Counted from the stretch's first letter, positions 7,294 through 14,921 are shown. The stretch: 34,683 nt of DNA from Bacillus solitudinis (GCF_002797395.1 NZ_NJAX01000036.1:1-34683); one strand, 5' to 3'. The notes: a model not told the origin generated them from the letters alone. Made by a program: numbers and translations.

Positions 7294-7319
7294 TAAAAAA
7301 GAAGTTTCCTTTTGAAACT
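7294..7319 (-). terminator. orphan terminator-like hairpin
   Basis: On the minus strand AGTTTC-AAAAG-GAAACT is followed by TCTTTTTTA. No minus-strand gene lies directly upstream, so it would end either an unseen small RNA started in 7320-7580 or read-through transcripts. Confidence 0.4.
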
Positions 7320-7474
7320 AAAACCCTTATAAATTTTATCTGTTTCTGAAACATCAAGCTTTAAACTATTTCCTTTATTAGATAAAATCTAGTTAAAAGT
7401 CGTAAAAACTAATTATTACTACTTATTTCACCACTTATCATAGTTGACAAAATTAAAATAAGTCCTCACTTTCA

Positions 7475-7517
7475 CAAGATATAGTATGTTTTTTATAAAA
7501 ACGAGCACTATATCTTG
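7475..7517. repeat. long interrupted palindrome in the 7198-7588 gap
   Basis: CAAGATATAGT (7475-7485) and ACTATATCTTG (7507-7517) are an 11-bp perfect inverted repeat enclosing a second one, GTTTTT-TAT-AAAAAC. The rest of this roughly 390-base gap is AT-rich with no gene seen; a promoter for the small gene at 7589 must lie in its right part. Confidence 0.55.
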
Positions 7518-7588
7518 AATTATTAAAAAGATATATGGTAGTCTTAGAGAGTGATTTGGGTTGGCAAATAATACTAGGAGGTAATACC

Positions 7589-7714
7589 ATGAGAAGAATT
7601 AGTACAAGCCAATTGAAGAGTAAATTAAGAAGAGCAGAGAATCAATTGAAACGAGACGTAAGAAACTTAGAAAGAGATTTAAATCGCCAAATAAAAAAAT
7701 TGAACTCCCGATAA
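7589..7714 (+). CDS. small basic coiled-coil peptide, 41 aa
   Basis: A 41-residue peptide made almost entirely of Arg/Lys and leucine-spaced helix (QLKSKLRRAENQLKRD, then ERDLNRQIKK). The ATG follows a perfect AGGAGG seven bases upstream. Leucine and isoleucine at heptad spacing suggest a short coiled coil, and the strong positive charge suggests binding to nucleic acid or another acidic partner. No family is recognised. The following gene on the same strand is a membrane protein 138 bases on. Confidence 0.7.
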   Translation: MRRISTSQLKSKLRRAENQLKRDVRNLERDLNRQIKKLNSR

Positions 7715-7852
7715 CCGCCATTATCAAAAGTTCAATATATAAAAATATGCAATGTAATTTTATCGTATAATTGAAGTCATAGCCAGCCCAAATCATAGTA
7801 ATATATGTATTTTGTATGAATATACTCTCATTTTTTATTAGAGGTGAAGTAT

Positions 7853-8377
7853 TTGGATTATTTGTTACAATTTTTATCAGTTACTGGGGTAGTCACATTT
7901 TTAGGTTTTTTAATAAAGATTATTTCATTATTACGAACTACAAAAGTCGAAAGGATTTTATTAACAGAAGAGCAAAAAATAATTATTTTCATTTCAAACA
8001 TTTTTTTAATCAGCCTTTTCTTTACTGTTTATACAATGCTTCTTATAAACGAATTAGTTTATTCTTACTCACTCAAGTTTGAAGAAATAACGGCTAGCTT
8101 AATAGTTCTCTTTTTAGTATTTGCATTTTTTTTCGGAGGATCTTATTACATGCTTATTACTTTAATCAAAAAGAAATACGCTTATAAAGTTGATAATATG
8201 TATATAATCAAGTCTATTAATAAATCAACTGTACTTCTTTGTAATTATCATGACATAAACACCCTAGAGAATGACGCTTATTATCAGTATTATCCGAAAG
8301 AGAAATTATTAGAAATGAAAATAATAAGAGAAAATTTAAAAAGCCAAAAAACGAAAAAAAGGGGCTTACTCCACTAG
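7853..8377 (+). CDS. integral membrane protein of unknown function
   Basis: Three hydrophobic segments (about 5-30, 45-68 and 82-108) are followed by a soluble tail of about 65 residues with many Tyr, Lys and Asn (ENDAYYQYYPKEKLLEMK). The TTG at 7853 is favoured because AGAGGTGA lies just upstream; the GTG at 7844 falls inside that site, so the start is uncertain by three codons. No family is recognised. The gene ends inside the left arm of the large late-operon terminator. Confidence 0.65.
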   Translation: MDYLLQFLSVTGVVTFLGFLIKIISLLRTTKVERILLTEEQKIIIFISNIFLISLFFTVYTMLLINELVYSYSLKFEEITASLIVLFLVFAFFFGGSYYMLITLIKKKYAYKVDNMYIIKSINKSTVLLCNYHDINTLENDAYYQYYPKEKLLEMKIIRENLKSQKTKKRGLLH

Positions 8378-8409
8378 CCGCGTATAGCAACCAATCGAGT
8401 AAGCCCCTT
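8352..8409 (-). terminator. strong terminator closing the late operon
   Basis: AAGGGGCTTACT (8359-8370) and AGTAAGCCCCTT (8398-8409) form a perfect 12-bp stem around a 27-base loop. On the minus strand it is followed by seven T. It sits after the last minus-strand late gene (8546) and before the oppositely oriented accessory genes. Confidence 0.85.
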
Positions 8410-8545
8410 AAAAATAGGTGTATATGGTTCGATTTTTCACAAAACTCCCTATATAACTAACAATCTTGAAAGTCTAATATCAAAGTAAGGTTAATACTTC
8501 CCTTACCTCTAAATCTTTTTATTTCCCTAATTACGGTATATGAAA

Positions 8546-8746
8546 TTATATTAAACGTGCCAATCTTTGCGCTACACGTTTACGTTTAATAGGTACTCTG
8601 TATTGTTTGGCAAATACTTTATTTCCCTTTTGGTATTCAGCCATCAAAGGGAAATCTTTATAGTATCTCTTGATCCGTCTAATAATATCTTTACTCTCCG
8701 TATAAATTACATAATACTCATTATCTAATTTCCATGCTTCTGTCAT
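8546..8746 (-). CDS. small basic protein downstream of the tape measure, 66 aa
   Basis: Unrecognised. A beta-rich, aromatic N-terminus (AWKLDNEYYVIYTESKD) leads into a very basic tail (VPIKRKRVAQRLARLI). AAGGAGATG precedes the ATG. It is the last gene of the late block and has a terminator on each side, so it is expressed only from transcripts that read through the hairpin at 8766-8801. The position normally holds distal-tail genes, but 66 residues is far too short for one. Confidence 0.7.
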   Translation of the reverse strand: MTEAWKLDNEYYVIYTESKDIIRRIKRYYKDFPLMAEYQKGNKVFAKQYRVPIKRKRVAQRLARLI

Positions 8747-8765
8747 GTTTTCATCTCCTTAAACG

Positions 8766-8801
8766 AAAAAACCCCACTCACATTTAATTGTGAATAAGGG
8801 T
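8766..8801 (-). terminator. hairpin directly after the tape measure gene
   Basis: On the minus strand ACCC...CACA-ATTAAA-TGTG...GGGT is followed by TTTTTTCG. The stem is imperfect (inner 4 bp, outer 4 bp) but the T tract is clear. Confidence 0.5.
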
Positions 8802-8811
8802 AATTTAAATA

Positions 8812-11097
8812 TCATGTAAAACGTACTCCTCTTCCTTTGAGTTCATTTCTAACTGTTTTGAAGAATTTAGAGACTCCTTCTTGATCACTGTACATTTTTT
8901 CAATGTTAATGTGCATGTCAATATTTGTACTGTATGTATTGTTATTAGTATTTTGATTACTTGTATTATTATTTGTGGTTTGATTACCTTGAATTTTCTC
9001 TTGTAGTCTGTTGTAGACTGCATCGGCAAACGGATCCATTTGACGACCGACAAGAGGAATAATAGCTTCCTTACCTGCTTCACCCGCACCTAGAATAGTT
9101 GGCTCATCTACGAAGCCCCCTCTGCGATACCATTGAACATTAAAATCAGGATATGGAATACCAAGGTTATTCTTTTTCATGTCAACGGAAACATGAGGTA
9201 ATTTTAACTTCGGCAAGCTCCAAGTAAAATTAAAGGCAGACTTGATATTATCTATCATTGTCCGTACAGTATCTCTGGCTGTAGTAATTGGATTTGTAAT
9301 AGCATTCTTTATATTGTTAAAAATTCGCTTTGCTGTGGAAAGGATATTATCGAATGCACTAGAAATATTGTTTTTCATTGTATTGAATGTGCTTTTCACG
9401 TTACTTGATATATTATTAACAACATTTGAGACAGTTGATTTAATACTATTCCAAATGCTAGAAAACTTATCAGAAATGGATGAGAGGATTTTTGAAATGG
9501 TTTTTGAGATGGAATCCATGAATTTTGAAATACCATCAGAAATACTACTGGTTACAGAAGAAACCAAACTAGATATACCTTTCCAAATATAAGAAAAATA
9601 TTCTTTTATGTATGATAAGGCTACGCTCACCAATGTTTCGATTACATTTAATGCTTGTGAAATAATACCTTCAATTGCAGATAAAACACCGCCTACAATT
9701 TGTTTGATACCTTTCCATGCTTTATCCCAGTCACCAGTTAAAATACCTAGTACAGTGTTTACAATGCCTAAAATAACATCTAGCACACCTGAGATTACTG
9801 TCTTAACATTTTCAAACGTTTTAGTTGCATATACAATAATGGTTTGCCCATATTTATCCCACAACTCAGAAACACGCTCTAGAACAACGCTAATAACTTC
9901 ACCAATGGCTTCCATTATTTGAGAAATGGTTTCTTTCATAGCTGAAAAAGTACCATCGGAGTCAGAACGCATGACTTCAATCTTCTCTCTAAAGAAGTCA
10001 ATTACCCCAGTAATAAACTCAAACGTTGCATCCATAGCATCTTGAAGCATAGGAAGAGCAACTTCAGCAATGTTCATCATTAAATCGCCAATAGGAGATA
10101 ATCCAACCATTGCGTTATCTTTCAACATTTGAAAACGTTCACCAAGGGTAAGAGTATCTTCACCAGCTTTATCAATAGTTTCTGAAGAATTAGCAAGTGT
10201 TTCTTTTAACTCCTCTATAGAAAATGCACCTGATTGAATCATTTCAGCCATTTCTGGGCCTGCCTTAGAACCAAACGTTTCAATGGCTAATGCTGTTGCA
10301 TCTGCTGTAGAATCCATATTTTCCATTTCAGAAATAATTTGTGGTAATACTTCGGCAGGATCTTTTCCATCTTTAGCAATATTAGCAATACCACGACTGA
10401 AGGCAGACATAGCCTTATCAGCATCATAACCTTTAGCCTCTAGATTCCCCATTAAGGTAGCTGCATCATCGTATTCCATTCCTGCTTGTCTCATAGTAGC
10501 GCCATGCTTATCCATTTGATTCATAAGATCACCGACACCAGCACCAGTTGTTTGTGCAATTTTCCAGAGATTATCCATCTTATCGCCTGACTCTTCAGCA
10601 CCAATTCCCCATGCTTCAAAGCCTCTTGAGCCTGATTCGATTAATTGGTCACTAGCTTCACCAGAAATACGTGATAAATCTAGATAGCTTTTACTCAGTG
10701 TTTCTAAAGATTCACCACTCTCACCAGTTCTTGTATTAAGATCAGCTAAAGCAGTAGCTACTTCTTCCGAATCCTGAGGAACACTTTTAAATACATTCTT
10801 AAAACTATCTTCTAAGCCTTTAAGATCCTCACCAGTAGCGCCTGTTCCAGCTCTAATTATTCCTGAAGCTTTCTCAAACTCTTGAGCTGCCTTAAATCCT
10901 GCAACCCCTACACCAACAAGAGCTGTACCAATACTAGCAACCGCACCTAATGCAAGACCGCCTAAGACTTTACCCATCTTAGAACCTTTTTTCTCGGTCT
11001 CATCCATGCCCTTTTCAGCATTTGACAAACCTTTTTCTAAGCCTGAGCTATCTACGGTTATATTAGCTTGATATGAACCTAAATTATATGTACTCAT
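8812..11097 (-). CDS. tail tape measure protein, 761 aa
   Basis: Sets siphophage tail length and may help DNA eject. A helical N-terminal part (about 1-110) contains the hydrophobic Gly/Ala stretch GGLALGAVASIGTALVGVG, typical of TP901-type tape measures. The middle is long coiled coil, with Ser/Ile repeats near 510-620 (SISDGISKFMDSISKTISK). The end has the common GGFVDEPTILGAGEAGKEA motif. By the usual 0.15 nm per residue, the tail would be about 110 nm. It overlaps the second tail chaperone frame by ATGA. Unusually, no distal tail or baseplate genes follow. Confidence 0.93.
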   Translation of the reverse strand: MSTYNLGSYQANITVDSSGLEKGLSNAEKGMDETEKKGSKMGKVLGGLALGAVASIGTALVGVGVAGFKAAQEFEKASGIIRAGTGATGEDLKGLEDSFKNVFKSVPQDSEEVATALADLNTRTGESGESLETLSKSYLDLSRISGEASDQLIESGSRGFEAWGIGAEESGDKMDNLWKIAQTTGAGVGDLMNQMDKHGATMRQAGMEYDDAATLMGNLEAKGYDADKAMSAFSRGIANIAKDGKDPAEVLPQIISEMENMDSTADATALAIETFGSKAGPEMAEMIQSGAFSIEELKETLANSSETIDKAGEDTLTLGERFQMLKDNAMVGLSPIGDLMMNIAEVALPMLQDAMDATFEFITGVIDFFREKIEVMRSDSDGTFSAMKETISQIMEAIGEVISVVLERVSELWDKYGQTIIVYATKTFENVKTVISGVLDVILGIVNTVLGILTGDWDKAWKGIKQIVGGVLSAIEGIISQALNVIETLVSVALSYIKEYFSYIWKGISSLVSSVTSSISDGISKFMDSISKTISKILSSISDKFSSIWNSIKSTVSNVVNNISSNVKSTFNTMKNNISSAFDNILSTAKRIFNNIKNAITNPITTARDTVRTMIDNIKSAFNFTWSLPKLKLPHVSVDMKKNNLGIPYPDFNVQWYRRGGFVDEPTILGAGEAGKEAIIPLVGRQMDPFADAVYNRLQEKIQGNQTTNNNTSNQNTNNNTYSTNIDMHINIEKMYSDQEGVSKFFKTVRNELKGRGVRFT

Positions 11098-11408
11098 TTA
11101 TTTTCACCTCCATCCGCATTGGAAGTGGTGTAACCAGTTAACGCTCTAATAGATGAAAGATCAGCATCTTTACGTGGATTTTGATATCTATGTGCTTTCT
11201 TTAAATACTCTCTACCTTCTTCAGTTTTCTGTAACTCTTTTACATGGCATTGTTTGATATAAGCTAGAAAATGACTGTGAGGCAATTGTAGGATGTCTTT
11301 ATGAGAGAAATTAAGGTAAGAGGCTAGTAGAGCGAAGTCACTGAATAGTTCATACTCATCATTAAAAGAAGAAGCCGTACCCCCTTGATTTGAAGGTAAG
11401 TACGGCAC
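11094..11408 (-). CDS. tail assembly chaperone, frameshift (gpT-like) part
   Basis: This frame is the counterpart of lambda gpT. It would be made mainly as a C-terminal extension of the upstream 108-aa chaperone by -1 ribosomal frameshifting at 11414-11420, giving a fusion of about 214 residues (11094-11737). Helices in the middle (DFALLASYLNFSHKDILQL) would hold the tape measure during tail building. Independent starting at the GTG (11408) is unlikely because there is no ribosome site. Its stop overlaps the tape measure ATG. Confidence 0.85.
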   Translation of the reverse strand: MPYLPSNQGGTASSFNDEYELFSDFALLASYLNFSHKDILQLPHSHFLAYIKQCHVKELQKTEEGREYLKKAHRYQNPRKDADLSSIRALTGYTTSNADGGENK

Positions 11409-11420
11409 TTTTAGTTTTTT
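11374..11420 (-). promoter_or_regulatory. programmed -1 frameshift signal: A AAA AAC plus stem-loop
   Basis: On the minus strand the canonical slippery heptamer A AAA AAC (11414-11420) is in frame with the 108-aa gene and abuts its TAA stop. After a 7-base spacer comes a 7-bp stem, GCCGTAC (11400-11406) with GTACGGC (11374-11380). Within its loop CCTT and AAGG can pair again. Slipping back by one base reads CTA AAA GTG and enters the next frame exactly. Confidence 0.9.
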
Positions 11421-11737
11421 GATTCAGCATTCTCAGTTACTTTTTCTTGATAAATCTCAACAACTCGCTTCATTTGTGAAATGCTTAGATTTTTCTCAAC
11501 GAATCCTTCTGTAACATCCTTTGATTCATCTTGACTTAGAATTAAAGTAACCATCTTCACAAATAAACCAAACTGTGCTTTATTCGTTTTTGCCTTAATT
11601 ACCTTTTCTTCAAAATCTAATAATTGATTCACTAAATGTACACTAGGCTCTGATGCAATACTAAACATGTTATCCTCTGCAAATTTTAAGATTAATGGTT
11701 CCTGTGTTAGCAATGAAAGATCAATAATTTTTGACAT
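11411..11737 (-). CDS. tail assembly chaperone (gpG-like), 108 aa
   Basis: Lies between the tail tube protein and the tape measure, the fixed position of the short tail chaperone. The sequence is helical (VHLVNQLLDFEEKVIKAK, SISQMKRVVEIYQEKV). The ATG at 11737 has AGGAGTG at good spacing; another ATG three codons upstream lies too close to that site. The gene ends on a slippery heptamer followed by a stem-loop, so a small fraction of ribosomes should make the longer chaperone. Confidence 0.88.
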   Translation of the reverse strand: MSKIIDLSLLTQEPLILKFAEDNMFSIASEPSVHLVNQLLDFEEKVIKAKTNKAQFGLFVKMVTLILSQDESKDVTEGFVEKNLSISQMKRVVEIYQEKVTENAESKN

Positions 11738-11801
11738 ATAATACACTCCTCATAATTTTTAATGTTTTTCACAAATAAAAAAGAAGGGTTTCCCCTCCTC
11801 T

Positions 11802-12353
11802 TTAGATTTCTTCTTCAATTTTTACAATGTTGCCATCTTGCCTAGATTGATCTGCAAGTAATTTGAACTCGAAATTAAAGACAGACTCACTCTCAGGATT
11901 AAACGTAAGCTGTATTCCTGATCTGTTCTGAGCTTTATACATTTTAAGTTTAAGTTTCTTCCCATCTTGTCGCTTAGTATGTATAAACAAGAGTTGCTTC
12001 ACTGGTACAGTTAGTTTTCCACCGATACCAAGAGTACGCTTACCAGTCAATTCATCTTCACTATAATAAGTAGCAGAAATTTCATTTAATATTCCCATAT
12101 CAAGTGTACATACACCAGCATTGAACATAACTTCTTCAGAAGTAACGAAGCTAGCTATAGTTTGATTTAACACACCGCCTTTAACGTCATAAAAATCCGT
12201 TGAATAATTCAGCGTACTTTCACCAGAACTTTCCCCAATTTTAAGCATTGCTGCTTCAATTTCACTATCTGTACTTGTATCTAAATCAACTGTCTCAGGT
12301 AGAACGAACAGTTCTCCTGCCCCAAAAAGAATAGAATTTGCATTATCTGACAT
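11802..12353 (-). CDS. major tail tube protein, 183 aa
   Basis: Position after the tail completion genes and before the tail chaperones, the length, and a beta-rich sequence with the pattern GELFVLPE...GESSGESTLNYSTDFYDVKGG fit siphophage tube proteins. This protein stacks in hexamer rings to form the tail tube. A ribosome site (AAAGGGTGAT) precedes the ATG. Nothing is missing from the expected fold, as far as can be judged by eye. Confidence 0.85.
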   Translation of the reverse strand: MSDNANSILFGAGELFVLPETVDLDTSTDSEIEAAMLKIGESSGESTLNYSTDFYDVKGGVLNQTIASFVTSEEVMFNAGVCTLDMGILNEISATYYSEDELTGKRTLGIGGKLTVPVKQLLFIHTKRQDGKKLKLKMYKAQNRSGIQLTFNPESESVFNFEFKLLADQSRQDGNIVKIEEEI

Positions 12354-12359
12354 TAACTA

Positions 12360-12806
12360 TCACCCTTTCAATGTGATTAAAAAATATTGGTTTTGCTCGA
12401 ATACTTTTTCATTTTTATGAAACAAAAAAGACCCACCTGTCATAAGCTGGGAGTTTAAAATTATTTGATTGTTAACTAAGTTTGAGGGACGATCAGTAAC
12501 AAGCTTTTTGAAATCAAGTAGTTCAATTAAACGACTAGTAATAGCGCTTAACTGCATCTCATCGGCAGTAACAAGCGTAACTTGTACTCTATGCTCATTT
12601 GTAACTTCGTTTTGAATCAACGGAACAACATTATAGACAATATAAGGATAATCAATAAAACTTCCTTTTTCGTTTAACTGCTTTTCCTTATCAATTGCTT
12701 GTGGTCTACCAAAGAATATTTTTAACTTGTTTTCATAAGGGTAATGATCAAGCAACTCACTTAATTTAGAATCAGAAGTTACATATTGAAAGAAGGTAGT
12801 AATCAT
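12360..12806 (-). CDS. tail terminator/completion protein, 148 aa
   Basis: The gene just before the tail tube protein in SPP1/HK97-like maps encodes the protein that caps the tube and joins it to the head. The sequence, with a helical start (FFQYVTSDSKLSELLDHYPY), a strand pair around YPYIVYNVVPLIQNEVTNEH, and a SAITSRLIELLDF helix, fits that small family. It overlaps the gene upstream by 4 bases (ATGA). Function is called mainly from position. Confidence 0.7.
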   Translation of the reverse strand: MITTFFQYVTSDSKLSELLDHYPYENKLKIFFGRPQAIDKEKQLNEKGSFIDYPYIVYNVVPLIQNEVTNEHRVQVTLVTADEMQLSAITSRLIELLDFKKLVTDRPSNLVNNQIILNSQLMTGGSFLFHKNEKVFEQNQYFLITLKG

Positions 12807-13138
12807 TTAGGAGTCATCCCCTTAGCAATCATCTGTTGCATAGTGCCTTGATTCTGCTCAATTGAATCTCGTATATATGGCTGAGCTGTAATATTGCGGA
12901 CAACACTACCCTCATGAACTACTTCAGCATATTCAACATTATTTGTCCCAACTGTAATATCACTTTGATTTTCATTATGTTCAACTTCCGAATTAGTATT
13001 TCTACGTAAATTACCTGTTTCACCGACAGGACTTCTCATCTTGCTTTCACGTTCCAATAACATACTAATCTCATTAGCAACCTTTTCACGTTGGCTTCTA
13101 ACATCTTTAATAGCTTGTTGAAATTTAAATTTACTCAA
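12803..13138 (-). CDS. HK97 gp10-like tail-completion protein, TTG start
   Basis: The region MRSPVGETGNLRRN, followed by YAEVVHEGS and QPYIRDSIEQN, is characteristic of HK97 gp10/SPP1 gp16-region proteins that finish the head-tail joint. The TTG at 13138 is chosen because AAGGAGAG lies 7 bases before it and it overlaps the preceding stop by 8 bases; longer readings have no ribosome site. The product is 111 residues, normal for the family. Confidence 0.82.
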   Translation of the reverse strand: MSKFKFQQAIKDVRSQREKVANEISMLLERESKMRSPVGETGNLRRNTNSEVEHNENQSDITVGTNNVEYAEVVHEGSVVRNITAQPYIRDSIEQNQGTMQQMIAKGMTPK

Positions 13139-13454
13139 TTGAAGGCTCTCCTTTCTGCATAAGCACTTCAAAGTGTTTATCGTACTTTAGATACTCAGTA
13201 ACGTAATAGTTCTCTTCATCGTACCGAATACACTTGTGAAAAGTTATATTACTATTCGGTTTACAAAAGAAACGGTTCGTTACTTCCACAAACAATCCAT
13301 AATTTGTCTCAGCTAATTTTGCTGAGTATGGTTCAACCTCACCCTTAAATGGAACAAAAGTTGTGACTGTTTCATATTGAGGTTGACCTATTGAAGAATA
13401 ACCAGTAATCGTTTTCTCTTCTTCAATAAAGTAAAGAGTTTTAGTAAGTCTCAT
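13131..13454 (-). CDS. head closure protein, 107 aa
   Basis: Sits between the head-tail adaptor and the gp10-like gene and has the size and beta-barrel look of SPP1 gp16/HK97 head-closure proteins, which plug the connector after DNA packaging. Residues 20-29 read ITGYSSIGQP. The same ten residues recur in an unrelated early protein at 30203-30232, with only synonymous base differences. It overlaps both neighbours by a few bases. Confidence 0.78.
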   Translation of the reverse strand: MRLTKTLYFIEEEKTITGYSSIGQPQYETVTTFVPFKGEVEPYSAKLAETNYGLFVEVTNRFFCKPNSNITFHKCIRYDEENYYVTEYLKYDKHFEVLMQKGEPSIE

Positions 13455-13756
13455 ACAAACTTCATCCTTCTGTTTTCATTCAACCTACGAACAATACTAG
13501 GAGGGAGATCCTTCCTATAAGATTCACTCAAACTACCTTTACCTTCAGATACAATATTCTCAACACCTTTATTACGATAATTGAAAATAGTTATATCCTC
13601 TACCAGTTCATCAAGAGTAGAATCAAGCTCTATTACATTGCAATATTTTAAGACATGGTTAGTTGCTCTATCTAGATAAAGAATAAGAACATTGTCTTCA
13701 CTATAATCATTATCCTCAATATCTAACAAAGCTTTTACATTATTTAAAGAAGGCAT
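13451..13756 (-). CDS. head-tail connector (adaptor) protein, 101 aa
   Basis: A small helical protein (DNVLILYLDRATNHVLKYCN) with a C-terminal arm (LPPSIVRRLNENRRMKFV), typical of SPP1 gp15/HK97 gp6-like adaptors that dock under the portal. AGGAGG precedes the ATG, and its stop overlaps the start of the head closure gene. It follows the capsid gene in the normal order, with one 56-aa gene between. Confidence 0.8.
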   Translation of the reverse strand: MPSLNNVKALLDIEDNDYSEDNVLILYLDRATNHVLKYCNVIELDSTLDELVEDITIFNYRNKGVENIVSEGKGSLSESYRKDLPPSIVRRLNENRRMKFV

Positions 13757-13767
13757 ATTCTAACCTC

Positions 13768-13938
13768 CTATTCCTTAGGCTTGGCTTTACTAACTCGTTT
13801 AGTAGTTGTTGTTTTACTTGTCGGTTTAGGCTTTTCAACCTTTACCTCTTCATAATTCTTATCCTTTTCACATCGCTTGATATGATCAGCATCGACAACA
13901 TCCCAAACAAGACCAGTTAGCTTATTTTTAAACTTCAA
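13768..13938 (-). CDS. small capsid-linked protein, Lys/Thr-rich, 56 aa, TTG start
   Basis: AAGGAG ten bases upstream of TTG at 13938 starts a 56-codon frame. The N-terminus (KFKNKLTGLVWDVVDADHI) has a compact hydrophobic core, and the tail is Lys/Thr-rich (PKPTSKTTTTKRVSKAKPK). Short genes of this type between capsid and adaptor are common in Firmicutes siphophages; some bind the capsid surface or end in a Rho-like motif. It ends two bases before the ribosome site of the adaptor gene. Confidence 0.7.
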   Translation of the reverse strand: MKFKNKLTGLVWDVVDADHIKRCEKDKNYEEVKVEKPKPTSKTTTTKRVSKAKPKE

Positions 13939-13960
13939 TTCACATCAACTCCTTACTATA

Positions 13961-13996
13961 TAAAAGGAGATAGAGCCATAAAGCCCTATCCCTTTA
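13961..13996 (-). terminator. hairpin after the capsid gene
   Basis: On the minus strand AAAGGGATAGGGC pairs imperfectly with GGCTCTATCTCCTTT around TTTAT, followed by TTATAT. It may act as a weak terminator or protect the 3' end of the capsid mRNA. Confidence 0.45.
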
Positions 13997-14009
13997 GTTA
14001 TGTATTTGA

Positions 14010-14825
14010 TTAACCAATTGTAGCTGTAAGAACCGCTAACGCTTCTGGACGAATAACTTCAGAACCATATACCATTAGACCACGTACACCATCAGCCATA
14101 GTATCTTGTAAACGCATAGCTTCAGTTTTATCTAATTGCTTACCATGACCAATTGCTGATTTGTGAAGAGCTAAAATTTTGTAATCACCATTAACATTAG
14201 TAGCAATTTCTTCTGAAACAACTACTTGCAAACCATTGATTCGTTGTCCCTCCACTACTCCATTTTCTAATACTGTAGGATTTTTTGTAAAACGATCATC
14301 TTTAGAAAGAAGACCAAGCGCCTCAGCATTAATTACTACAAAACGGTCTGATTTAGGTACTTTCTTTTTAGAAAGCTTTGTTCCTAAGTCAACGATATTA
14401 TCATAAATGTTAGTTTTAGTTAATGCGACTGGAGTTGTATCATCACCGATTACATTATCAGCATGAGCACCAGTATATAGACCAAGAATAAACTTATCTA
14501 CTGTTTCTTGAAGTGAAGATGAAGCTTCTGACGTATGTGTATCTACTAACTCGCCCGCTGCTTGAATTGCATCAACATCATCTACTGAGAATGCAAAGTA
14601 TTTTTTCTGATCCATATTTAATTCAACAGGAGTTGTATTTACATCATCCCATGAAATTGTACCTGTATAATCTTTAACTGCTACTGCACCAGCACGATTA
14701 AAGATAATCTTATTTCCTTCAATTTTAACTGGCTTTGATGTAATTACTTCTGCAATAGAAGCCTTTCGGAAGTTTGTTAATAGACGACTTTCCCATACAC
14801 TTGGAATAAATGATTGTACTGACAT
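14010..14825 (-). CDS. major capsid protein, P22/HK97 fold, 271 aa
   Basis: The start (QSFIPSVWESRLLTNFRKAS) and the middle (GTISWDDVNTTPVELNMDQK, AFSVDDVDAIQA) are typical of the P22 gp5-like coat proteins of Firmicutes phages. No prohead protease is encoded; this fits the family, which builds on a scaffold that leaves. AAAGGTGAT precedes the ATG. It follows the scaffold gene after an apparent terminator, and another hairpin follows it, suggesting separate tuning of the most abundant protein. Confidence 0.92.
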   Translation of the reverse strand: MSVQSFIPSVWESRLLTNFRKASIAEVITSKPVKIEGNKIIFNRAGAVAVKDYTGTISWDDVNTTPVELNMDQKKYFAFSVDDVDAIQAAGELVDTHTSEASSSLQETVDKFILGLYTGAHADNVIGDDTTPVALTKTNIYDNIVDLGTKLSKKKVPKSDRFVVINAEALGLLSKDDRFTKNPTVLENGVVEGQRINGLQVVVSEEIATNVNGDYKILALHKSAIGHGKQLDKTEAMRLQDTMADGVRGLMVYGSEVIRPEALAVLTATIG

Positions 14826-14890
14826 ATTAATATCACCTTTACCTTTTCTAATTTGTTATAGTGCTTCTTTTTTGTCTAGCCTGAAAGACA

Positions 14891-14918
14891 TAAAAAAGAG
14901 ACTTGCTTATACAAGTCT
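14891..14918 (-). terminator. terminator between scaffold and capsid genes
   Basis: On the minus strand AGACTTG-TATAAG-CAAGTCT is followed by CTTTTTTATG. It is a compact, convincing intrinsic terminator inside the late operon. No clear promoter is seen in the 65 bases before the capsid ATG, so capsid expression would need read-through, antitermination or a late promoter of unfamiliar type. Confidence 0.65.
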
Positions 14919-14921
14919 TAA

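Noticed and set aside
7599-7796. Minus-strand 65-codon hydrophobic frame
   Set aside because: It is the antisense shadow of the 41-aa plus-strand gene, which has a perfect ribosome site.
7816-8082. Plus-strand 88-codon frame overlapping the membrane protein at 7853
   Set aside because: Its ribosome site is poor and it overlaps, in another frame, a gene with clear membrane segments and a better site.
8805-9089. Minus-strand 94-codon frame inside the end of the tape measure gene
   Set aside because: It has no ribosome site and lies fully inside a strong gene in another frame.
8400-11400. Search for a holin/endolysin pair
   Set aside because: No amidase, muramidase or glucosaminidase motif and no classic holin was found here or elsewhere; the 167-aa membrane protein at 2700 fits VirB2/TrbC better than a holin.
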